This document shows, in pieces, positions 25,728 to 32,766 of a stretch of 38,683 nt of DNA. Source of the DNA: an uncultured Bacilli bacterium (GTDB lineage Bacteria > Bacillota_I > Bacilli_A > RF39 > UBA660); assembly GCA_934102215.1 (NCBI GenBank), contig CAKOSH010000011.1, positions 1 through 38,683 of the forward strand, written 5' to 3'. The notes under the pieces were generated by a model that saw nothing but the letters and a program-made list of their open reading frames with translations, made no database searches and had not been told where the DNA came from. Positions within the stretch are counted from its first letter, which is position 1. Every line of letters starts with the position of its first letter. The translations under genes were made by a program, and so were the position numbers.

Positions 25728-26831
25728 ATGCATAAGTATCTTGATAGTTTAAATGATGAAGTAAAAGAATATTTTAGTATTTTATCGCCTGAGTTTCCTG
25801 AATGGTTATTAGAATATATAGATACACCTGAAATGGAAAGAATCAGTAAAATAAGTATGAGTTGTGGGAGTGATTATTCTAAATGTTTTAATGTTAGATA
25901 TTGGTATTCTAATTTGGATCATAGTGTAGGAGTTGCATTAATTATTTGGCATTTTACACATGATAAAAAACAAACTTTAGCTGGTTTATTTCATGATGTT
26001 GCTACTCCTGTATTTAAACATTGCATAGATTTTATGAATGGAGACTCTGAAAGTCAAGAATCTACTGAAGAGAAAACTTCTGAAATGATTAAGAGTTCTC
26101 CTAAAATAATGAGTTTATTAAAAAGAGATGGAATAAAATTAGAAGAAGTAGAAAATTATAAAATTTATTCAATTGCTGATAATGATACTCCAAGATTATC
26201 TGCTGATAGATTTGAATATACTTTTTCAAGTGGATTAACTTTCTTTAGAGTGTGGGAGTTAGATAGAATAAGAAGGATGTATAATAATATTATTGTAACT
26301 ACTAATGAAGAAGGTAAAAGTGAACTTGCATTTAAAGATAAAGAAGTGTGTGAAGAATATATAGATACTATTTCTAAATTATGGCCTGAGTGGGTTAGTG
26401 ATAAAGATAGAACTGTAATGCAATTTTTAGCAGATATGTGTAAATCAATGAGTAATGCAGGATATTTGAGTGTAGAAGATTTATATACTCTTTCAGAGCA
26501 AGAAATAATTGATAGAATTTTAAATTGTGAAGATAAATATTTAAGTGAAAATTTCAAATTATTTCAAAGTGTTGATACTGCGTATAAAAGTGAAGTACCA
26601 GTTGATGGAAAATATTCTGTTAATGTAAAATCAAAAACAAGATATGTCGTACCTTTAGTTCAAACTGGAACTGGTAATGCTAGAATAAATCAAATATCTA
26701 AAAAAGCAGAAAGTCAAATTGAGGAGTATTTAAAAATGCCAAAAGGTGGTTATTATACATATTTTGATTTTGAATTTGAGCCATACAATGATGCTAAAAC
26801 TATAAAATTAGTTAAGAAAGGCAATGCTTAA
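25728..26831 (+). CDS. HD-domain hydrolase, dNTPase/SAMHD1-like
   Basis: 367 residues. HD ligands are His65 in NLDHSVGVA, His89-Asp90 in GLFHDVATPVFKH and Asp160 in PRLSADRFEYTFSSG, an arrangement like dNTP triphosphohydrolase and related HD enzymes, where the last motif is ADxxxY. The start residues and C-terminal 150 residues are not assigned. GAAGGAAG precedes the ATG; TATAAT at 25671-25676 is a likely promoter with a leader of about 45 bases. The gene's end forms one arm of its terminator. Loss of a nucleotide pool or signalling nucleotide hydrolysis are the family roles; the substrate here is open. Confidence 0.78.
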   Translation: MHKYLDSLNDEVKEYFSILSPEFPEWLLEYIDTPEMERISKISMSCGSDYSKCFNVRYWYSNLDHSVGVALIIWHFTHDKKQTLAGLFHDVATPVFKHCIDFMNGDSESQESTEEKTSEMIKSSPKIMSLLKRDGIKLEEVENYKIYSIADNDTPRLSADRFEYTFSSGLTFFRVWELDRIRRMYNNIIVTTNEEGKSELAFKDKEVCEEYIDTISKLWPEWVSDKDRTVMQFLADMCKSMSNAGYLSVEDLYTLSEQEIIDRILNCEDKYLSENFKLFQSVDTAYKSEVPVDGKYSVNVKSKTRYVVPLVQTGTGNARINQISKKAESQIEEYLKMPKGGYYTYFDFEFEPYNDAKTIKLVKKGNA

Positions 26832-26849
26832 AAGAGATATTGTCTTTTA
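26817..26849 (+). terminator. Intrinsic terminator overlapping the end of the 25728 gene
   Basis: AAAGGCAAT (26817-26825) pairs with ATTGTCTTT (26839-26847), one G-T pair, followed by T. The arrangement, including the bases around the stop codon, closely repeats the terminator at 22761-22797. Confidence 0.65.
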
Positions 26850-26936
26850 TTATGAAAAGTGACTATGAAAGTATATAAGAATAATGATATAATTAATATA
26901 AGATTTATAACTAAAATATGTTGATGGTGAGGAAAT

Positions 26937-27968
26937 ATGGATAAAGATAAGTTTACAAAATACGTATCTAATGAATTAGCAAATGGAAAAGATGTAGAAA
27001 TAGAAAGTATGTTAAATGGAATTCCATATAAAATAATGTTTTTGGCTATAGATAGTGATAATGGAATTAATATACCTAGTATTTTAGCAATACCATTATC
27101 TAATGAAGTGAATAATCAAATTATAGTTGAAGCAAATAATTTAGAAAGTGAAGATTCTAAAGAAATATTAGAACAAGGAGTACAAACCGGATATAGATTA
27201 GCATGCTTAACATGTGATTTACCAGCACCAATTATTATTCCATTGATACCGAGTCATAAAAATTATCCTTATTTACAACAACTATCAATAGAATGTTTTG
27301 ATATCCCAAAAGGTGATAAAAATTATAGAATTGATGAGCAAGTAGTTAGAATTATTAATAAGTCAAAAAATATTTTAAGAGATGATATTGGGTTAATAGT
27401 AAGCGATAAAATATTTTTAAATGGTTATTCAAGTTCTGGAGTGTTCGCTCAAAGATTTGCATTGTTGCATCCAGACGTAGTTGAAACAGCATGTATAGGT
27501 GGAGCAAGTGGAAGTATACCTGTTCCCACAAAAGATTTATCTTATCCATTAGGTATCGCAGATTATGAACAATTAACAGGTAGAACATTTGACTTTGAAA
27601 AGTATTCTAAAATTAAATTTAGATATTATGTTGGAGAACTTGAAACACAAAATAAATCTAATACAAGAGTAGATGATTTTGGTGCTCCAGCACCTATGCA
27701 TGATATGAGTTATTTTAATAGAAGTGTACCAGTAGATGTAGGAAAAAAACAAAGAGAAATTTTTGGAGAAGATATGTTTTCTCGTGCCAAAAGAACAATT
27801 CAAGTACTAAAAAGTTTAGGAATTGATATTCAACATGAAATAATTTTAGGTAGAGGACACAATAATATAGATGGTATAGGCGTTAATGAACTGGGAGATA
27901 AAATTATTAGTGATACTTATAAAAATACAATTGCTGACAGAAAATTAGAGGATAACATTTTAAGATAA
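26937..27968 (+). CDS. Alpha/beta hydrolase
   Basis: 343 residues. Alpha/beta-hydrolase features in order: N-terminal strands with NQIIVEANN, a loop PLIPSHKNYP, then a strand and nucleophile elbow IFLNGYSSSGVFAQRFALLHPD (small-x-Ser-x-small, Ser as nucleophile; family members often have GFSASG here) and a C-terminal GRGHNNIDG that supplies the catalytic His. The acid residue is not certain. No signal peptide is present, so it is cytosolic. Such proteins are esterases, thioesterases or peptidases. Upstream TATAAT (near 26895) and GGTGAGGAAAT support an independent transcript. Confidence 0.75.
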   Translation: MDKDKFTKYVSNELANGKDVEIESMLNGIPYKIMFLAIDSDNGINIPSILAIPLSNEVNNQIIVEANNLESEDSKEILEQGVQTGYRLACLTCDLPAPIIIPLIPSHKNYPYLQQLSIECFDIPKGDKNYRIDEQVVRIINKSKNILRDDIGLIVSDKIFLNGYSSSGVFAQRFALLHPDVVETACIGGASGSIPVPTKDLSYPLGIADYEQLTGRTFDFEKYSKIKFRYYVGELETQNKSNTRVDDFGAPAPMHDMSYFNRSVPVDVGKKQREIFGEDMFSRAKRTIQVLKSLGIDIQHEIILGRGHNNIDGIGVNELGDKIISDTYKNTIADRKLEDNILR

Positions 27969-28017
27969 AAAATACTAGAATATTAAAACAAATATGTTCC
28001 AATAAAAGTAAAGTAAG

Positions 28018-28075
28018 AAAGGAAAAATCAATCTAATAAAACTAATAATTTTTTAAGATTGACTGTACATAAAAT
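28018..28075 (+). promoter_or_regulatory. Hairpin between a ribosome binding site and the start of the 28076 gene
   Basis: AAAGG (28018-28022) is the only good binding site, 54 bases before the ATG. Between them TCAATCT (28028-28034) and AGATTGA (28056-28062) can pair. If the hairpin forms, the site and start are brought closer. Alternatively the start is simply weak. Confidence 0.3.
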
Positions 28076-28846
28076 ATGGATATTGAAGAAATATATAAAA
28101 ATTTATCTATGCAACAAATAAATAATTATGGTGATTTAGTTAAAGTGAGAAGTGGTATGTTCACTGAAGAAGATTTAATAAATGTATTTAATGATGGAAA
28201 TGAGTTATATTTAAAAATTGACAAGCAAGGACTATTTGATATTGTTAATATAATATCAACAAAGATATCAGAGTTACCACCAAAAGATGAATTTAATCAT
28301 ATGATTGATATATTTAATTTATTACAAGATGAGATTAATAATTATTATGGAGTATCAAAGTTAGAAGATAGACTTTCATTCTATATGAAAAATGGGCAAA
28401 AAACTAATGATGAGGATGTTAGAATATGTTCTATGTCTCAAATAAAGGGAGTAGGAATTGCAAAATGTGCTGAAAAGGCTTCTCTAGCAAATAATATATT
28501 ATTAATGTTAAATAGTATGGGATTATTTGATTATAAAGTTAACTATTTAAATGCATTAATGACACTAGATAACGGAAAGTCAGAAGGGCATGCATTTTTA
28601 GAATTTGATAGAATTAATAGTAGAGGACAAGCTATGCATATAATATATGATGTAACAAATCCTGAAATAGTATTATCAAATGGAGAAGAATATTATTATC
28701 CTGCAATATATTCACTATCAGATGAAGAATATAAATCATTTATGAATGGCGAATCATTTGATAATAATAAGTTTATGATGATTAACTATTTTTCACCAAA
28801 AGAGAATAGAACGTATAGTGGTTTTTCAAAAGAAATAAAATTATAA
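28076..28846 (+). CDS. Transglutaminase-like protein
   Basis: 256 residues. The second half holds a transglutaminase/papain-like triad in order and spacing: Cys131 in GVGIAKCAEKASLANNILLM, His172 in SEGHAFLEFD and Asp192 in MHIIYDVTNPEI. The N-terminal 115 residues are helical and unassigned. It has no signal peptide. It is followed 22 bases later, with its own AAGGAG site, by a JAB/JAMM protease gene, so the two are likely one operon. Cytosolic proteins of this kind hydrolyse or cross-link amide bonds; no target is evident. Confidence 0.75.
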   Translation: MDIEEIYKNLSMQQINNYGDLVKVRSGMFTEEDLINVFNDGNELYLKIDKQGLFDIVNIISTKISELPPKDEFNHMIDIFNLLQDEINNYYGVSKLEDRLSFYMKNGQKTNDEDVRICSMSQIKGVGIAKCAEKASLANNILLMLNSMGLFDYKVNYLNALMTLDNGKSEGHAFLEFDRINSRGQAMHIIYDVTNPEIVLSNGEEYYYPAIYSLSDEEYKSFMNGESFDNNKFMMINYFSPKENRTYSGFSKEIKL

Positions 28847-28868
28847 ATTAAATTAAAGGAGAAGAAAA

Positions 28869-29741
28869 ATGAGTGATGTATTAAATACAGTTAGTTATGA
28901 TCAATTTGATGATATTCCAAGCTTAAGAAATAATGCTAAAGTAATTTTCAGTGAAGAAGCTTATAATAATTTGTGCAGTTTAATGGACAATACTAAAAAT
29001 AGAAATATGGAAAATGGTTGTTATTTAGTTGGAAGACAAGCAATTTCTGAAAATGGTTCATTATATTTTTATTTTGATTTTTGTTCTTCAAAATTTCAAA
29101 CTACTGATGGAAATTATAGAAATGGTGGAGTTGTACCAACAGATAAAAGTAAAGAAGAAGTAAAAAATAAACTAGCAGAGTATAGAAATTTTGGTATTAG
29201 TCCATGTATAATGCATTTCCATACTCATAATTTAAATGGTATTTTTGAATCAATGTCAGATCAAGATTATGCTGTATACACAAGTATGAAATATCATTTT
29301 GGCGATCATAAAAATTTTGGAATGCTTGCTGCACCTAATATTTCACAAGGATATAATACTAGTGAAATAAGTATAGTTCATTCTATAGATAATATGAGAA
29401 TTGGTTCTCGTTGTTGTGCAAAATTTTATTCTATTCCAAATATTTATTATAGTAAAGGAAATGAAATTTACAAAATTGGTACTTTTGTGAAAAGTACTCA
29501 TCATAGAATAACACCAAACAATGAAAGAAATAGACAAGATAGATATGTTCAAAATCTTAGAGAATGGAGTGGTAATAGTTTAGTTAGTGGTAGAGGAAAA
29601 AATCCTGTTACAAATAAAGAAATAAAAGATGAAAATGTAGGTCATATAGATATTAATGGATTTTATTGCTTTCAATATGAAAATCAAACAATAGAATTTC
29701 CTACAGTTGGATATTCAATGTCTAGTAGATTTGGAAGATAA
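28869..29741 (+). CDS. JAB/MPN (JAMM) metalloprotease-like protein
   Basis: 290 residues. The JAMM zinc site is complete: Glu48 in MENGCYLVGRQ and HTHNLNGIFESMSD (119 region), which is His-x-His-x7-Ser-x-x-Asp with His118, His120, Ser128 and Asp131. JAMM proteins are isopeptidases that remove ubiquitin-like tails or act in bacterial sulfur-carrier and immune pathways. The C-terminal 120 residues are not recognised and contain several basic residues and a final aromatic-rich segment. No ubiquitin-like, E1 or E2 gene is seen in the window. It pairs with the upstream transglutaminase-like gene. Confidence 0.8.
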   Translation: MSDVLNTVSYDQFDDIPSLRNNAKVIFSEEAYNNLCSLMDNTKNRNMENGCYLVGRQAISENGSLYFYFDFCSSKFQTTDGNYRNGGVVPTDKSKEEVKNKLAEYRNFGISPCIMHFHTHNLNGIFESMSDQDYAVYTSMKYHFGDHKNFGMLAAPNISQGYNTSEISIVHSIDNMRIGSRCCAKFYSIPNIYYSKGNEIYKIGTFVKSTHHRITPNNERNRQDRYVQNLREWSGNSLVSGRGKNPVTNKEIKDENVGHIDINGFYCFQYENQTIEFPTVGYSMSSRFGR

Positions 29742-29804
29742 AAACGTTAAGAGACAAATTTGCATATAAAATTTTTAACATTTGTAAATATTATTAAATG
29801 ATTC

Positions 29805-29848
29805 GACCACCTTTTGACCACTTTTCGATTACTTTTCGAACATTATTC
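29805..29848. repeat. Four tandem 11-bp units
   Basis: GACCACCTTTT, GACCACTTTTC, GATTACTTTTC and GAACATTATTC follow one another at 29805, 29816, 29827 and 29838, exactly 11 bases apart and increasingly diverged. They lie in the gap after the JAB gene, ahead of decayed sequence. Period 11 (one helical turn) suits a tandem protein-binding site, but a degenerating minisatellite is equally possible. Confidence 0.5.
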
Positions 29849-30016
29849 TTTTTGCATTAAAATTGAACTAAATATCAATATGAAAACGACATGTAGCTAT
29901 TTATAGATTTCCTATATTTTATTTTATCATTTACAAACTGGACAGTTTTTGGAATTCTTATTAAATTTCAATAGGTATATGGAAATATTCTAATATTTAG
30001 TATACAATTTATATAT

Positions 30017-30512
30017 ATGAAGTTATATATAAATGATTGGAGAAAAATAATAGATAATGAATTAGTAAACAATGATAATAAAATAAGTAATGTTTTTGAT
30101 AATATCAAAGATCTAGTTATAAATAGTAGAAATAAAGTGTATTGTGGGTAATCAAGTAAGATTAACACTAGAAGAGGACCATTTTTATCCAGATTTATTT
30201 TTTTATAATAGAATTTTAAGATGCTTTGTAATTATTGACTTAGAAATAGGAAAAGTATCACACCAAGATATAGGATAAATGCAAATGTATGTTAATTACT
30301 ACGATAAAGAAATTAAACAAGCTGATGAGAACTAAACAGTTGGAATATTACTATCAACAAATAAAAATGAAACAGTTGTAAAATATACTTTTCCCAAGGA
30401 TAATAAAACGATATTCTCTTCTGAATATAAATTACATATGCCAACTGAACAAGAATTAATTAGTGCTGTTGAAGAAGAAAAGAAAAACTATGAATTAAAT
30501 GAAGAAAATTAA
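30017..30512 (+). pseudogene. Decayed DUF1016 (YhcG-type) PDDEXK nuclease gene
   Basis: An N-terminal fragment (30017-30151) ends in SNVFDNIKDLVINSRNKVY, like the start of DUF1016_N proteins. A C-terminal nuclease fragment runs in another frame from about 30147 to 30512 and reads GNQVRLTLEEDHFYPDL, LRCFVIIDLEIGK, MQMYVNYYDKEIK and KLHMPTEQEL, the hallmarks of the PDDEXK domain of YhcG. In-frame TAA codons interrupt it at 30276 (replacing Gln in the usual GQMQMY) and at 30333. The middle of the gene is deleted. Several independent lesions show real decay. Confidence 0.8.
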
Positions 30513-30583
30513 CTATTAATTAGATTAAACTTAAATATAAAAAACTTCATTATGGGAGTATCGATTTCAAATGTAGCAAATAA

Positions 30584-30799
30584 ACAACAGGTAGTTGTAA
30601 ATCATGCTTTGTTGCTAAAACTATTCAATAAGTTATAGGAAAAAATAATACCTTAAATGTTAATAAAGAAAATGTTAGATTAGTTACTTTAGAATTTGAA
30701 GATTTTTGTAAACAAGGTACTGAAAAGCAATTTAATGAAAATAAACATTTAAATGAACAAACTAGGTTTATATATGACAAATTAAAAAAATTATTATAG
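30584..30799 (+). pseudogene. C-terminal remnant of an unidentified gene
   Basis: One frame is open from about 30584 apart from a TAA at 30629. It reads SCFVAKTIQ, then VIGKNNTLNVNKENVRLVTL and a lysine-rich end with a stop at 30797-30799, with no start codon. The charged composition and codon use look coding. It ends 13 bases before the nucleotidyltransferase-like gene. I do not recognise the family. Confidence 0.4.
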
Positions 30800-30812
30800 G
30801 AGATTTTAGAGT

Positions 30813-31808
30813 ATGGATAAAACAAAAAAGAAATTAGTAAAAGATATTGTATATAAGTTTGCTGAGTTATCTAAAATAACAGATACAAAAATGTGTGATA
30901 ATTTAGTTGAAAAGCTATTGAATCTTGATACTGATGATTCTATTGATACTATATTAGTTTCTTTAAATAGTTTATTAAATAGAAAAATCTTATCTGTTGA
31001 TGATATCCTTTCAAATGTTAACTTAATATTATCTCTGAATCCCGATAAATATCATTCAGCAGATGATTTGATTGCAAGACTAAACTGGATTAAAAGTATG
31101 AATTTAGAGTATCCTAAAATGCCATTAGCAGAAAATCATAGATTAGTACTTGAAGCCTTTGATAGATTTAATGAGTTAATTAAGACAAATTTTGATTGTT
31201 TTTATACTGGCGGTTTAATGGGATATTTAGCAACTGAACATTCTTTAGAAAGATATCACGGAGATTTAGATTTGTTTATAAATGAAGATCAACTATTTGC
31301 CTTATATGAATTAGTACAAAATAGCGATGACTTCGAATTTGTAAGTAATATGAATCATAAAGAAGTTAATGGTCATGAATATAAAGTTACATATAAAGAT
31401 ACACCTATGAGCATTGGATTATTTTTATTTAGCAGATTACCTAATCACGAAATTGTATTAAAGGAATATTATTATCCAAATCAGGATTCAAATCAAGATT
31501 TGTATGTTGATGAACATCACCTTTCTGGTAAATATGCATCTATGATGTTTTCAAATCAAATAAGAGAACATAATGGAACTTTTTATAAAATGCAAACATT
31601 AGAAAGCATATATAATTCTAAGAAAAATTCTAGACCTAAAGATAGATATGATGCAACTATAATACAAGATTTTGTTGACAAACAAATTGATTATAAATTG
31701 GATACTGAAAAACAAGATAACTATGACATTAATCATCAAATAGCTATAAATTCTGTAGTACAGCAAATGGAAGAAATTATTAGGAATCCTATAAATAAGT
31801 GGAAATAA
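30813..31808 (+). CDS. Nucleotidyltransferase-fold protein
   Basis: 331 residues. After a helical N-terminal 110 residues comes CFYTGGLMGYLATEHSLERYHGDLDLFI (GG at 133-134, Asp151 and Asp153). This is the polymerase-beta-type nucleotidyltransferase pattern of GG, a helix, Arg-Tyr/Thr-x-x-Asp-x-Asp, as in LinA/AbiEii-like and aminoglycoside-type enzymes. A third acidic residue is not pinned down. The C-terminal half contains SGKYASMMFSNQIREHNGTFYKMQTLESIYNSKK and ends in a helical segment. AGGAG lies about 10 bases before the ATG. Nucleotidylation of a small molecule, RNA or protein is possible; there is no antitoxin-like partner directly adjacent. Confidence 0.7.
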   Translation: MDKTKKKLVKDIVYKFAELSKITDTKMCDNLVEKLLNLDTDDSIDTILVSLNSLLNRKILSVDDILSNVNLILSLNPDKYHSADDLIARLNWIKSMNLEYPKMPLAENHRLVLEAFDRFNELIKTNFDCFYTGGLMGYLATEHSLERYHGDLDLFINEDQLFALYELVQNSDDFEFVSNMNHKEVNGHEYKVTYKDTPMSIGLFLFSRLPNHEIVLKEYYYPNQDSNQDLYVDEHHLSGKYASMMFSNQIREHNGTFYKMQTLESIYNSKKNSRPKDRYDATIIQDFVDKQIDYKLDTEKQDNYDINHQIAINSVVQQMEEIIRNPINKWK

Positions 31809-31965
31809 AAAAAATACCTTGGCAATTTATATGTAAATGTCAATATTTTTTAATTCTTTTAACTTCTAATTTTAAAGAGTTTGCAGTTTATTTTTTGTTT
31901 GCAAAAATTACCATAAAATAGGTGGAAAATATGAAAAATTACCATAATTTTGATAAAATTAATAA

Positions 31966-32073
31966 TAAAAAATCCCTTAAAATAAGGGATTTTGTTGATT
32001 TTATTGGAGCCATAAAGGTTGAAGTCGGACAACCTTTAATATCTAAATCATAGGTAGTAATAAACTACTAACT
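31966..32073 (-). ncRNA. Candidate small RNA, copy 1
   Basis: On the minus strand an extended -10 promoter (TGG then TATACT, 32085-32080) starts a transcript of about 108 bases. It holds a GTAGT/ACTAC hairpin (32054-32068), an 8-bp hairpin AAAGGTTG/CAACCTTT (32014-32037) with loop TCCGACTT as read on the minus strand, a conserved ATGGCTCCA, and a terminator stem AATCCCTT/AAGGGATT (31971-31991) ending in six T. The body and promoter recur at 38180-38290, but the terminator there is a different sequence doing the same job. This pattern argues for a real RNA. No known family was recognised. Confidence 0.6.
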
Positions 32074-32425
32074 GATATAAGTATACCATGAAAATAACTA
32101 AATTTAGTAAAAAAATTGATAACAATTATTAAGCAGGATAAAGAGTATGATAGCACTAGTATACTTAATGTCTTATAAATAAAGACTTTATAGTGCTATC
32201 ATTTCTTATTTTGCACTTACAAAATTGAATTAAAAATATGTAAGAACTCCACCATACTTTTTACTTATCTCTTATGATTAAAGGTATTGTTGAACTATAA
32301 TTTATTTCCAACAGTTGTAATGTGTTTGAAAATATTAAATGACTCTTGGATGTTTTAGGCTAGTGATAAAATTGGCAAAAATGATGGTATAATTATATAT
32401 AGAAGTGACAGATAAATAGTAATTT
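32005..32425. repeat. 421-bp non-coding direct repeat, copy 1
   Basis: It aligns from TGGAGCCATAAAGG to the conserved end AGATAAATAGTAATTT with positions 38221-38641, in the same orientation and with equal length, despite internal substitutions. It holds the body of the small RNA, a hairpin with arms GATAGCACTA (32149-32158) and TAGTGCTATC (32191-32200), and a rightward extended -10 (TGG, TATAAT at 32388-32393). No long open frame is conserved. The two copies enclose about 5.8 kb. Confidence 0.75.
32388..32393 (+). promoter_or_regulatory. Rightward extended -10 promoter at the edge of repeat copy 1
   Basis: TATAAT preceded by TGG, then a conserved leader AGAAGTGACAGATAAATAG. The same element is at 38604-38609 (TACAAT). 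Homology between the copies stops right after this leader. Confidence 0.45.
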
Positions 32426-32507
32426 ATGGTTTTATAAAAAATGTAAAAAAATATAAATTTTACCGGAACTCAAACATTAACAAAAATTTCTTTTGTCAAC
32501 AGCCTGA

Positions 32508-32675
32508 GATTATTATAATAATCAAGATTTTGATATGTATGATGTTAAAGATATTTCTAAAGGTACTACAAAAGAAGATGAATTATTTGATTATGCTAAA
32601 GTACCTAGTTATCTGAAATCTAGCAAGAAATGTAATAAAGAAAAAAATAAAGATGACTTTAAGTTAAGTTTATAA
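32508..32675 (+). pseudogene. C-terminal remnant of an unidentified gene after repeat copy 1
   Basis: A 55-codon frame preceded by an in-frame TGA reads FDMYDVKDISKGTTKEDELF, then DYAKVPSYLKSSKK and a lysine-rich end, with no usable start or binding site. It looks like the tail of a larger gene that followed the rightward promoter and has mostly been deleted. The 75 bases before it are not recognised. I do not know the family. Confidence 0.4.
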
Positions 32676-32735
32676 TTATTAAATATCAAATTTTAGTAAT
32701 TATTTTACTAGATGAGTAAAAATATAAAAAAGCAT

Positions 32736-32743
32736 GTTATAAT
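32736..32743 (+). promoter_or_regulatory. -10 region of the 32767 gene
   Basis: TATAAT (32738-32743) with an extended TG lies 23 bases before the chosen ATG. It makes the earlier in-frame ATG at 32746 unlikely, because that codon would fall at or before the transcript start. Confidence 0.5.
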
Positions 32744-32766
32744 AAATGAGAAAGGTAGTGAAACTA

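Noticed and set aside
29805..29848. CRISPR array
   Set aside because: The 11-bp units are contiguous with no spacers, and no cas gene is present in the window.
31931..32053. A 40-codon plus-strand frame with AGGTGG upstream, reading through GAIKVEVGQPL, antisense to small RNA copy 1
   Set aside because: In copy 2 the upstream half is unrelated and has no start. The shared part coincides with the RNA hairpin, so conservation is better explained by the minus-strand RNA. It remains the main alternative to that call.
32005..32085. tRNA or tmRNA on the minus strand, suggested by a T-arm-like hairpin and an ending ATGGCTCCA
   Set aside because: No acceptor stem, anticodon arm or 7-base T-loop of the right form can be folded, and the transcript continues into a terminator.
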